Shown: positions 51,605 to 58,484 of the stretch, piece by piece
How positions within the stretch are numbered: position 1 is the first letter of the stretch
Layout of the letters: each line of letters begins with the position of its first letter
Assembly (NCBI RefSeq): GCF_009765165.1
Contig: NZ_VLNU01000001.1
Location: forward strand, 2,858,247-2,922,246
Direction of reading: 5' to 3'
DNA length: 64,000 nucleotides
Source: Lysobacter panacisoli
Lineage (GTDB): Bacteria; Pseudomonadota; Gammaproteobacteria; Xanthomonadales; Xanthomonadaceae
Position numbers and translations under genes: made by a program
The notes under the pieces: model-generated
Told to the model about the DNA's origin: nothing
Seen by the model: only the letters and a program-made list of their open reading frames with translations
The model's database searches: none

Positions 51605-51955
51605 ATGGCGCGAACCGATCCACAGGTAAACGTAAGGCTGCCCGAGCCGCTGTTGGAGCGGCTTCGGGTCGCAGCAGACGCAAACGGTGCGTCTCTGACG
51701 GGCGAGATTGTCAGACGCCTGGAAGCGAGCTTTCCGAAATCGTTTGACCTCTTGAAGCTCGAACAGCGGCAGAGAGACCTGCAGTTGTTTCGCGAGCGTC
51801 TTTATGACGTTGAATGGCGCTTGCTGTTGCGCGAGGCGTTGGCGCCGGACGAGCGCGGCAAACTGGAAGCCGAGCAGCACGTGTTGCACGAAGAGTTGCT
51901 TTCAATCCAAGGCGAGATTGATCGCATGTACGCGAGCCTTAACAGTGGCGAATGA
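51605..51955 (+). CDS. Arc-family ribbon-helix-helix regulator
   Basis: A 116-residue protein with an N-terminal Arc/Mnt RHH domain (about residues 5-45): the strand PQVNVRLPEPLLERL, then helices ending SLTGEIVRRLEASF. A long helical tail (about 50-110, LEQRQRDLQLFRERLYDVEW) probably forms a coiled coil for oligomerisation. In P22, Arc represses antirepressor; here the gene is divergent from the int operon, whose regulation it may control. Confidence 0.85.
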   Translation: MARTDPQVNVRLPEPLLERLRVAADANGASLTGEIVRRLEASFPKSFDLLKLEQRQRDLQLFRERLYDVEWRLLLREALAPDERGKLEAEQHVLHEELLSIQGEIDRMYASLNSGE

Positions 51956-51958
51956 GAG

Positions 51959-51981
51959 AAGGCCCGCAGCGCGGGCCTTTT
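51959..51981 (+). terminator. intrinsic terminator after arc-like gene
   Basis: Stem AAGGCCCGC / GCGGGCCTT with AGC loop followed by TT, three nt after the stop codon. It is a compact, strong rho-independent terminator, and with the convergent early operon behind it may work both ways. Confidence 0.88.
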
Positions 51982-52005
51982 CAAGTTTCCTTCGGCGGAT
52001 CAGCT

Positions 52006-52407
52006 TCAGCCAGATCGGAGGCCATCAAGTGCCAACGTTGCCTGCCGCAGCAGGTAGGCGTTAGCAACTCGCAAGCCTTCGCGTTGTGTCGGACACAGGG
52101 CGCGGTACGCGACTGCTTCGCAGTTGATCTCAGCGTCGGCCTTATGCACCTCGTCTGCGCTGAGAAGGCTGCCGATGATGCTGGCGCCGGTTACACATGC
52201 GTCGAGTTCCTTCAGGACGCGCAGGACGTCGGCTGGGATCGCCTGGCTTCTTTCGTCCCAATACTGATCCATCCAAACTTCGCCGCCTTCGTTGAGCGAA
52301 AGCTGCATCCGCTCGCTCTGGCGGGGAGTCTCCTGAATAAGCGCAGCCGCTGCATTTGCAGCCGTCGTAGCGAACTGCCCAACGTTGCCGTGTCCACGGT
52401 CGCTCAT
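52006..52407 (-). CDS. phage early protein, unknown
   Basis: A 133-residue, mostly helical protein; not recognised. It begins MSDRGHGNVGQFATTAANAA and contains DQYWDERSQAIPADVLRVLKELDACV. The start is well defined by an AGGAGG ribosome site and overlaps the upstream stop (ATGA). It is the second gene in the leftward early operon under the oL-type operator, the place where lambda has N and its recombination genes. Confidence 0.7.
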   Translation of the reverse strand: MSDRGHGNVGQFATTAANAAAALIQETPRQSERMQLSLNEGGEVWMDQYWDERSQAIPADVLRVLKELDACVTGASIIGSLLSADEVHKADAEINCEAVAYRALCPTQREGLRVANAYLLRQATLALDGLRSG

Positions 52408-52889
52408 GACAGTGCCTCCTTCGATCGAACGAAGTAGGCCGGAAGATCCTTGTCGTCCGAAGCGCGACCGATGAGGATGAAATAGCACTCTTGGACCAAT
52501 GCCCAGGCCATTTCCGTCAGCTGGCGTAACGGCTCAACGTCAACTTCCTTCGCGCTCGCGATGACACTGAGCAAGTTGTCGGCGCGGCAGAGGTTCTCAA
52601 TAAGGAACTTCTGCCGGGGAAACACCGCGCCGGGCTCCATCACGGCAAATGCTGTGCTCGTGGTGAGAGCCCGCGCCATTTCGGCGAGGGCTTGGAATTG
52701 CTCGTTGTTGAGGCCATTCGCCTCGAACAAGACGTTGAGTAGCGCTTCGGCGCGCTCCAGGTCCTTCGTAACGGCAAAGACGTCTGCCGGCGAAGCTCCT
52801 TCACGATTGAGCAGTGCGCTGGCAGCAGCATGAGCCGCTGTCTCGACGGATTGGCCTGGATGGGCTTGGTAGGCGGCACGTTCGATCAT
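52404..52889 (-). CDS. phage early protein, unknown
   Basis: A 161-residue helical protein, not recognised. Two related segments are seen: DLERAEALLNVLFEANGL and NLCRADNLLSVIASAKEV, each followed by LAEMARAL or LTEMAWAL, so it looks like a duplicated helical hairpin. The downstream protein shares no obvious repeat. The start follows GGAGG at about nine nt. It is directly downstream of the operator/promoter at 52,928-52,968. Confidence 0.7.
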   Translation of the reverse strand: MIERAAYQAHPGQSVETAAHAAASALLNREGASPADVFAVTKDLERAEALLNVLFEANGLNNEQFQALAEMARALTTSTAFAVMEPGAVFPRQKFLIENLCRADNLLSVIASAKEVDVEPLRQLTEMAWALVQECYFILIGRASDDKDLPAYFVRSKEALS

Positions 52890-52927
52890 GGGATTGATCC
52901 TCCCCGCCCGGAATGGGCGGCGGGATC

Positions 52928-52968
52928 AGTAAAGCATCGCTTTATCTCGGCTGTCAAGCAATGCTTGA
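52928..52968 (-). promoter_or_regulatory. left operator/promoter (oL/pL-like) with two 15-bp palindromes
   Basis: Two palindromes, TAAAGCATCGCTTTA (52,930-52,944) and TCAAGCAATGCTTGA (52,954-52,968), share the pattern TNAAGC-N3-GCTTNA and have centres 24 bp apart. On the minus strand TTGACA (52,957-52,952), 18 nt, TTTACT (52,933-52,928) forms a promoter overlapped by both. It would drive the two leftward early genes and be shut by CI or Cro. Confidence 0.75.
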
Positions 52969-52969
52969 T

Positions 52970-53542
52970 TCAGCCCTCCCAGCTCCCGATCCACCGGACC
53001 CGGCCAAGAATGGTGATGGGGTGATGCGAGTCTTCCATCTTCCGCGGCTTCGACCAAGCAGGGTCCGATGCGGGGTTGAGGGCATCGAAGAATGTGTCGC
53101 CTCCGAGTTCGACGCAGCGTTTCACCGTCGGGCTTTCGTTCCCGAGTCCCGCTGCCACGACCACAAACAGACGGCCATCCTCCGGTATGCGATCCTCCGG
53201 ATCGTAAAGCGCTGAGTCTCCGGGGTTGAGCCTGGGGAGCATGGTGGAGCTCTCCTCGCGGATTACAGCTAAATTGCCCGGAAGCCTGCCCAAGATTGCC
53301 CCCCAGTCCCCCTGGGGCGGCTCCTGCTCGCCGGTCAAGAAGTAGTGGACCGACCGGCCTGACATCAAGGCAAGTCCTGCCAAGGATTTCTTGCCAATCC
53401 GACCCGTGGATTCCCACCCGGTAACGGCTTGTGGGCTCACGCCAAGCCGATCTGCGACCTCGCTCTTCGAATAAGGGAGGTCGGCAATGGCCTTCTTTAG
53501 CCGCTCGGCCACAGCTGCGTTGTCGGTTGAGATATCAAGCAT
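52970..53542 (-). CDS. CI-like phage repressor (XRE HTH plus S24-like domain)
   Basis: A 190-residue repressor. The HTH is at about residues 25-48 (KSEVADRLGVSPQAVTGWE). The C-terminal half resembles the LexA/CI S24 domain: STMLPRLNPGDSALYDP followed by DGRLFVVVAAG and TVKRC. The Lys of the dyad is K141; the nucleophile position appears to be T100 rather than Ser, with a Ser one residue before. Operators flank the gene on both sides. The start codon itself lies in an operator-like ATGCTTGAT. Confidence 0.88.
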   Translation of the reverse strand: MLDISTDNAAVAERLKKAIADLPYSKSEVADRLGVSPQAVTGWESTGRIGKKSLAGLALMSGRSVHYFLTGEQEPPQGDWGAILGRLPGNLAVIREESSTMLPRLNPGDSALYDPEDRIPEDGRLFVVVAAGLGNESPTVKRCVELGGDTFFDALNPASDPAWSKPRKMEDSHHPITILGRVRWIGSWEG

Positions 53543-53637
53543 AAGTTGATGATTGTCCGCAATATGAAGGTCTGTCAACAAAAAATGCTTGATCGACGAA
53601 TCAAGGGATGCTTTAATTCGCTTCATGGATGCTTTAT
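53535..53637. promoter_or_regulatory. right operator region (oR) between cI and cro
   Basis: Operator-like 15-mers fitting TNAAGC-N3-GCTTNA with decreasing match occur at 53,601-53,615 (TCAAGGGATGCTTTA), 53,578-53,592, 53,622-53,636 and, on the cI side, 53,535-53,549. Their centres are 21-23 bp apart near cro. For cro, TTGATC (53,590-53,595), 16 nt, TTTAAT (53,612-53,617) is a good promoter. For cI, TTGACA on the minus strand (53,578-53,573) with AATCAT 18 nt on is a candidate. Confidence 0.7.
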
Positions 53638-53876
53638 CTCGCGCAATCGCCGCAAGCGGCGGCAAGCAGAAGGGACTGGCGGAGGCGCTGGGCATCACTG
53701 CTCAGGCGCTTAACCAGTGGATTAGGGCCGGGAAGCCAGTTCCGCCGAAGCATTGCCCCCGCATTGAGGGCGAGACCGGGGTCCGGTGCGAGGAGCTCCG
53801 CCCCGATCTGACTTGGGTGCGCGGGGGCGACGGCGCGGTACTCGCATATCAAGTGCAGCTCTACGTAGACAACTAA
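53625..53876 (+). CDS. Cro/YdaS-like regulator
   Basis: An 83-residue HTH protein: KQKGLAEALGITAQALNQWIRAGKPVPPKHCPRIEGETGV matches the YdaS/Cro antitoxin-like regulators of lambdoid prophages. It is divergent from cI, the position of cro. The ATG at 53,625 is chosen; a TTG at 53,589 would add 12 residues but lies upstream of the predicted transcription start. There is no Shine-Dalgarno, and the transcript may be leaderless. Confidence 0.85.
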   Translation: MDALSRAIAASGGKQKGLAEALGITAQALNQWIRAGKPVPPKHCPRIEGETGVRCEELRPDLTWVRGGDGAVLAYQVQLYVDN

Positions 53877-53884
53877 AGCGGCCG

Positions 53885-54067
53885 ATGTCGCTGGAGGGCG
53901 CGGTCGTGGCAGGTGAGATCTACGTGGACGCTTCCTCGGCCTTGGGTGCGGTCCTTGTCGATCGCGCAATTCGCGGTGCGGCTTCAGATGTCGAGGCGAT
54001 GCCTCAAGGGTCTCGGCAAGTTCGTGTGACACGGTCGTTGCTCATGGCTGACGGCTTTTTTTTGTAG
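53885..54067 (+). CDS. possible small phage protein
   Basis: A 60-residue reading frame (MSLEGAVVAGEIYVDASSAL ...) starting eight nt after cro. It has no recognisable domain and a weak ribosome site, so it may not be expressed. The 3' end GGCTTTTTTTTGTAG has a T-run that could be a terminator following a weak stem. Confidence 0.35.
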   Translation: MSLEGAVVAGEIYVDASSALGAVLVDRAIRGAASDVEAMPQGSRQVRVTRSLLMADGFFL

Positions 54068-54118
54068 CCGCACAAGGCTGTCCCACGCCGTCCCACGGCG
54101 GGGGAACGAGAGGGAAAG

Positions 54119-54505
54119 ATGCAAATTCCGCTGTTCTACGACACCTACGAAGACGCTATCCGGGACACGGTCCAGGCGCTCGGTGGCTTCAAGAAGGTGG
54201 GCTCAATGCTCTGGCCCGCGGTAGCTGCAGATGACGCTGGCCGGAAGCTCGCCGCCTGCCTGAATCAGGACAAGCGCGAAAAGCTCGACCTCGGTGAATT
54301 GCGTCTGATTCGACGCGAGGCCCGCAAGGTGGGGGTGCACATCCTTGCCGCCTACGAAGCGCGGGACTCGGGCTATGCCGATCCGCAGCCGATCGCACCT
54401 GAAGACGAAGCCGCCCAGTTGAAGCGGGAGTTCATCACCGCGGTGAAGGCGCTCGAAACGATCCAGGCCCGAATGGGCCGGAGCGCATTGCTCGGGGATA
54501 CCTGA
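54119..54505 (+). CDS. CII-like phage regulator (CP76-type)
   Basis: A 128-residue protein. The region YEDAIRDTVQALGGFKKVGSMLWPAVAADDAGRKLAACLN followed by DLGELRLIRREARKVG resembles phage regulatory protein CII of the CP76 group. Position after cro and before the replication genes fits cII. The start has a good GAGAGGGAAAG ribosome site. The C-terminal helix (QLKREFITAVKALETIQARM) may allow oligomerisation. The family link is by eye. Confidence 0.65.
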   Translation: MQIPLFYDTYEDAIRDTVQALGGFKKVGSMLWPAVAADDAGRKLAACLNQDKREKLDLGELRLIRREARKVGVHILAAYEARDSGYADPQPIAPEDEAAQLKREFITAVKALETIQARMGRSALLGDT

Positions 54506-54669
54506 GATGCAAATGGCGGGATTGCGCGGTCGGCAATCCGTCAAATGGTCGAGGGAACCTGACCCGCAGTAGTAGCAAGGGTAGGGCAGCACCGGCACGC
54601 AAAGGGGCACGCCGGTTGAAGGAGGCAGTAAAGGACGCCCCTCAAATCGCCATCTAGAGGCAACCGATC

Positions 54670-55140
54670 ATGTTTGTGATTCCCCATCTCGTAAAAGCCC
54701 TCCGACGAATCCTCAGCCGCTCAGTCCCGGCAGAGGCCGTCGTCACCGCCCCGCCAGCCCGTCCGATCGCGCCGCCAGTTCTTCGCGCGCTCAGACCAAA
54801 GACCGCCCCGCCGCGCGATCCCGCAAACGATGGAGACGTCGGCACGCAGCACGTCTCCGATGTCATGGACAAGGTCATGCGCGAACTGCGACTCCGCAGA
54901 GACCGCCCATTGGTTCGGGTCAACGAGGAGCCATCCGCAGTCAACGGATACGCCATCGGCTTTGTCTTCGCCGACCGCGTCCACGGCGGCTTCGAGTACG
55001 ACTTCTACTGCCGAAGCCCTCTCGACGCCTTGGACTGGGTACGCCAGACGGCGGGCAAGACCTGGGTCACGACCGAGCACTTGGAACAGTTCGCTGACCT
55101 GGCCCTCTCGCGTTTCGACCCTCCGCGCAAAGCTGCCTAG
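54670..55140 (+). CDS. phage protein, unknown
   Basis: A 156-residue protein. An Ala/Pro-rich segment (about residues 18-50) joins a basic N-terminus to a compact C-terminal domain with NGYAIGFVFADRVHGGFEYDFYCRSPLDALDWV. I do not recognise it. It lies directly before the replication protein gene; the 164-nt gap upstream holds no credible gene. Confidence 0.65.
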   Translation: MFVIPHLVKALRRILSRSVPAEAVVTAPPARPIAPPVLRALRPKTAPPRDPANDGDVGTQHVSDVMDKVMRELRLRRDRPLVRVNEEPSAVNGYAIGFVFADRVHGGFEYDFYCRSPLDALDWVRQTAGKTWVTTEHLEQFADLALSRFDPPRKAA

Positions 55141-55154
55141 GAACCTGCAGTCCC

Positions 55155-56021
55155 GTGAAGACCGACATTCGCATCAATACCGAGTTGTTCGCGCACCCAA
55201 AATACAAGCGGCTGCTGCGACGACTAAGTTGGTGCGGCTGCGCTCACTTGCCTCATCTCTTTGCATGGGCAGCGGCGAACAGGCCGGACGGCGACTTGTC
55301 CGGTCTCACCGACGAAGACCTCGAACTTGCTGTGAACTACCCGCCCGGCCAAGGGGCATTCATCGCGATTCTCGCGGAAATTGGCTTCCTGGAGGGAGAG
55401 GAGGGCGCTCGCCAAATCCATGACTGGGCGGAGCATCAGCCGTGGGCGTCAGGCAGCTCGCTTCGTGCGGCAAGGGGCAAGTGGAACTCCATCAAGCGTC
55501 ATCACGGCGAAGCTGAGGCAGATCGCCAAGTGCCTGAATGGGCTGCTCGGAGGAATGCAGACAGCAGCAAAATCGATGCTGCTAGCAATGCTAATAGCAA
55601 TGCAGACAGCCTGCTGCCAGCAATGCTAGGGAACGGCTGTAGCAATGCTCCATATCCGTCTCCGTCTCCGTCTCCGTCTCCGTCTCCAAAAGCAAGAGCT
55701 ATTGCGCAGCAAGCTGCGCGAAGTGGTCGGTCGCGAGTCGCGTACACGGAAACCTTCGAGCGCTTCTGGGCGGCTTACCCCAATCGCAAGGGCAAGGCCG
55801 TGGCTTTCAAGGCCTGGGTGAAGCTCCAGCTCGACAGCGAAGTGGAGGCGTTGATCACTGACGTGACGGCGAGACACGCACGCGATCGTGACTGGCTGCG
55901 TGATGGCGGAGCGTACATCCCGCATGGCTCCACCTACCTCGCCCAACGGCGCTGGGAGGACGAGATCACATCCGATGGTCCCGGCTCACGGTCGGTCGAG
56001 GCTTGGGAGATTGCGGAATGA
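55155..56021 (+). CDS. phage replication initiator-like protein (lambda O analogue by position)
   Basis: A 288-residue protein. The N-terminal domain (MKTDIRINTELFAHPKYKRLLRRL ... LPHLFAWAAANRPDGDLSGLTDEDLELAV) is of the type found in phage replication proteins. A low-complexity middle (SNANSNAD and repeated PS) leads to a C-terminal TFERFWAAYPNRKGKAVAFKAWVKL domain typical of phage helicase-loading replication proteins. The middle coincides with DNA repeats that look like an origin. GTG start at 55,155; its stop overlaps the next start (ATGA). Confidence 0.8.
   Translation: MKTDIRINTELFAHPKYKRLLRRLSWCGCAHLPHLFAWAAANRPDGDLSGLTDEDLELAVNYPPGQGAFIAILAEIGFLEGEEGARQIHDWAEHQPWASGSSLRAARGKWNSIKRHHGEAEADRQVPEWAARRNADSSKIDAASNANSNADSLLPAMLGNGCSNAPYPSPSPSPSPSPKARAIAQQAARSGRSRVAYTETFERFWAAYPNRKGKAVAFKAWVKLQLDSEVEALITDVTARHARDRDWLRDGGAYIPHGSTYLAQRRWEDEITSDGPGSRSVEAWEIAE
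55584..55719. repeat. iteron-like repeats, candidate replication origin
   Basis: Copies of AGCAATGCT lie at 55,584, 55,619 and 55,641, with an 8/9 copy (AGCAATGCA) at 55,596. Next is a TCCGTC tandem repeat of 5.5 units (55,655-55,687), an A-rich CCAAAAGCAAGAGCTATT and a palindrome GCGCAGC-AA-GCTGCGC (55,704-55,719). All lie within the replication gene, as lambda ori lies within gene O. Confidence 0.6.
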
Positions 56022-57817
56022 AGGCTGCCGAGCTCGCCGCGATGCTTGCCCGTGACGCTGAAGGCGTTGCAAAAATACTGCTGCCGAACGGGAAGCGCGA
56101 AGGTGCGGAATGGCGCGCTGGCTCTCTCGACGGTGAGGCCGGCAAGTCGCTGGGCGTCCACCTGACGGGCCAGAAGGCCGGCGTGTTCTGCGACTTCGCC
56201 ACGGGCGAGGGTGGCGATCTGCTGGACCTGTGGGCCGCTGTGCGCGGTGTCGGCATTGGCGAGGCCTGCAATCAGGTGCGCGACTACCTGGGTGTTCGCG
56301 ATGCGCGCGTGGACAATCCGAAGCCGTCGTACAGCCGTCCGAACCGCGATGGTGTGAAAGGGCTGAACCATTCGCACCTGCTGTGGTTGACCGATGAGCG
56401 CGGCCTGTCTGCCGACTCCGTGCGCGCCTACCGCCTCGCCAGCAAGGGTGTGGATGTGGTGTTCCCGTCGCTGGTGGATGGAGAGCTGGTTGCGGCCAAG
56501 TACCGCCGCGTCCCGGACAAGACGTTCCGAGTGGATGCGAACTGCGAACCGGTGCTGTTCGGTTGGCAGGCGATTCCGGCAGCCGCGCGCTCCGTCCTGA
56601 TCGTTGAGGGGGAGTTGGATGCGGTTGCTGCGCACACGTTGGGTCAGCCGGCGCTGTCGGTTCCGTTTGGCGGCGGCACTGGCGATAAGCAGGCGAAGTG
56701 GATTGCTGCAGAGTACGACCGCCTCGCACCGTTCGACCGGATTTACCTGGCCCTCGATACGGACGGACCGGGTCAGGAGGCGACTGCCGAAATCGTGAAG
56801 CGCCTTGGGCGCGAGCGCTGCTACGTGCTTGAGCTACCCCACAAGGACATCAATGCTTGTCTGCTCGCCGGTATGAAGACGGGCGAGCTCGCCGAGCTCG
56901 TGCGACACGCAAAGACGATGGACCCGGAGGCTTTGCGCCAGGCGTCTGAGTTCGGTGAAGAGTTGATCTCAGCTTTCGCGGACAAGCCTGGACAGGAGCG
57001 GGGCATCCGCCTGCCTTGGGACAAGTGCGGTAACGACGTGATTCTCCGCGCCGGCGAGGTGTCGCTGTGGCTGGGCGTCAATGGACACGGCAAATCGCAG
57101 GGGATGGGGCAGGTCACGCTCGGTGCGCTTGTGCGGGAGTTCAACTGCTGCGTTGCTTCGATGGAATTCAAGCCGGTGAACTGGTTGAAGCGCATGGTGC
57201 GTCAAGCAACGGCGACGGAGCAGCCCGCGCCGGCTTACATTCGCCACGTCGCGGCCTGGTTCCACGACAAGCTGTGGGTGTTCGACGCCACTGGTACGGC
57301 GAAAGCCGACCAGATCCTAGAGGTCTTCGCCTACGCCGCACGTCGCTATGGCGTGTACTTCTTCCTGATCGACAACCTGGCTAAGTGCGGGTTCGCGGAG
57401 GACGACTACAACGGCCAGAAGAACTTTGTCGATCGCCTGACCGATTTTGCGAAGGCGTACGGCGTGCACGTTGCTCTAGTGCACCACATGCGGAAGGGCG
57501 AGAGCGAGGACAAGCCTGGCGGAAAGCTCGATGCAAAAGGCTCGGGCGGCATTACGGACATGGTGGACACGTGTGCCGTGTGGTGGCGCAACAAGCCCAA
57601 GGAGAAGTCGCTGAAGGCCGCCCGGATGAAGGGCTTGGAGCCGGACCAGGAAATCGCGGCGAAGCCAGACGCGCTCCTTCTCTTCGACAAGCAGCGAAAC
57701 GGAGAGTGTGAGCCGACGTACGGGCTGTGGTTTGACCAGGCCTCGCTCCAGTTCCTCGGAGGTGAGGATCATCGCCCGTATCGTTTCATCGCGTTCCGAC
57801 AACTGGAGGCTGCATGA
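56018..57817 (+). CDS. phage primase-helicase (TOPRIM plus RecA-like domain)
   Basis: A 599-residue bifunctional protein. The N-terminal primase region (GVFCDFATGEGGDLLDLW) precedes the TOPRIM (VLIVEGELDAVAA with E198; ALDTDGPG with D247 and D249). The C-terminal RecA-like helicase domain has Walker A GVNGHGKS at 353-360 and Walker B near D452 (YFFLIDNL). This is the T7 gp4-like or DnaB-like arrangement. It needs no separate loader in the T7 case; here an O-like gene precedes it. Confidence 0.9.
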   Translation: MKAAELAAMLARDAEGVAKILLPNGKREGAEWRAGSLDGEAGKSLGVHLTGQKAGVFCDFATGEGGDLLDLWAAVRGVGIGEACNQVRDYLGVRDARVDNPKPSYSRPNRDGVKGLNHSHLLWLTDERGLSADSVRAYRLASKGVDVVFPSLVDGELVAAKYRRVPDKTFRVDANCEPVLFGWQAIPAAARSVLIVEGELDAVAAHTLGQPALSVPFGGGTGDKQAKWIAAEYDRLAPFDRIYLALDTDGPGQEATAEIVKRLGRERCYVLELPHKDINACLLAGMKTGELAELVRHAKTMDPEALRQASEFGEELISAFADKPGQERGIRLPWDKCGNDVILRAGEVSLWLGVNGHGKSQGMGQVTLGALVREFNCCVASMEFKPVNWLKRMVRQATATEQPAPAYIRHVAAWFHDKLWVFDATGTAKADQILEVFAYAARRYGVYFFLIDNLAKCGFAEDDYNGQKNFVDRLTDFAKAYGVHVALVHHMRKGESEDKPGGKLDAKGSGGITDMVDTCAVWWRNKPKEKSLKAARMKGLEPDQEIAAKPDALLLFDKQRNGECEPTYGLWFDQASLQFLGGEDHRPYRFIAFRQLEAA

Positions 57818-58005
57818 AGATATCGCTGGGTGCGCTCATTCGCGCATGGATGATCCCGAACAAGGCGCCGAAGTTGGATTCTGCTCGCGTCAACTACTAT
57901 CGCGAACTTTCCTCACTAACAGCTGGAAAGAGTCTGCCAGCAGGTCAGGATAAGTGCCCGGGTCAAGTTGACCCGAAAGCCGGACCAATTGGGAGTGGGC
58001 AATAA
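57814..58005 (+). CDS. small phage protein, unknown
   Basis: A 63-residue basic protein (MKISLGALIRAWMIPNKAPK ...), not recognised. Its ATG overlaps the primase-helicase stop (ATGA), so it is likely translated. Its second half is overlapped antisense by the minus-strand gene that ends at 57,890. Confidence 0.6.
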   Translation: MKISLGALIRAWMIPNKAPKLDSARVNYYRELSSLTAGKSLPAGQDKCPGQVDPKAGPIGSGQ

Positions 58006-58147
58006 GGTCCGCCAGTACCAGTTCCATGTGCATTGCCAACTCCTCGCGTTGCTGCGGAGGGAGGGTTCGCGCTATCCCCAGCGCAAGCGCCGTTACGGCA
58101 TGGATCTGCGCTTGGAGGAAAGGAATTGCCTCTATGTCATCTGACAT
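57890..58147 (-). CDS. antisense small phage protein, unknown
   Basis: An 85-residue helical protein (MSDDIEAIPFLQAQIHAV ... LPPQQREELAMHMELVLADLIAHSQL) on the opposite strand to the operon. The start has GAGGGG about nine nt before it. The amphipathic, compositionally normal sequence looks like a real protein, but overlap of 116 nt with a plus-strand gene is a caution. It would oppose transcription of the replication operon. Confidence 0.5.
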   Translation of the reverse strand: MSDDIEAIPFLQAQIHAVTALALGIARTLPPQQREELAMHMELVLADLIAHSQLVRLSGQLDPGTYPDLLADSFQLLVRKVRDSS

Positions 58148-58165
58148 AACAAAGTCCCCTCGGGC

Positions 58166-58453
58166 GTGAGCAGGGCCATTCTGAAGATCGCTTTGAGTAG
58201 CGCGCTGGGCAGAGAGCCAACATACGTTGAATTCTCTGCCTACTTGCAGGCGCTGCGCAACCACGGCGGAGATCGCGTCTACATTCCGCAGCGCGAAACG
58301 CCTGATGCGGACCAAGCCGCGAAGATCCTTGAGCTTCGTCGCGGCGGCATGAGCATTCGCAAGATCGCGCGCGAAGTGCGGACGAGCAAGTCACAAGTGC
58401 ATCGAGCGCTGTCCCAAAACCCGGACTTATTTGTGGACAAGGAAGCGGCTTAA
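58166..58453 (+). CDS. helix-turn-helix phage protein
   Basis: A 95-residue protein. Residues about 50-85 (DQAAKILELRRGGMSIRKIAREVRTSKSQVHRALS) are a resolvase/Hin-type HTH that binds DNA. The N-terminal part (ILKIALSSALGREPTYVEFSAYLQAL) is helical and unrecognised. GTG start at 58,166, 18 nt from the divergent antisense gene; it may regulate the middle operon. Confidence 0.75.
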   Translation: MSRAILKIALSSALGREPTYVEFSAYLQALRNHGGDRVYIPQRETPDADQAAKILELRRGGMSIRKIAREVRTSKSQVHRALSQNPDLFVDKEAA

Positions 58454-58484
58454 CTGGCATCAATCCTAAGTGGGTTGATGCACA

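Noticed and set aside
54507..54572. 21-codon frame after the CII-like gene
   Set aside because: Too short, no ribosome site and no hydrophobic or basic signature.
55655..55687. TCCGTC tandem repeat as a CRISPR array
   Set aside because: Units are six bases with no spacers; it is a coding microsatellite giving Pro-Ser repeats.
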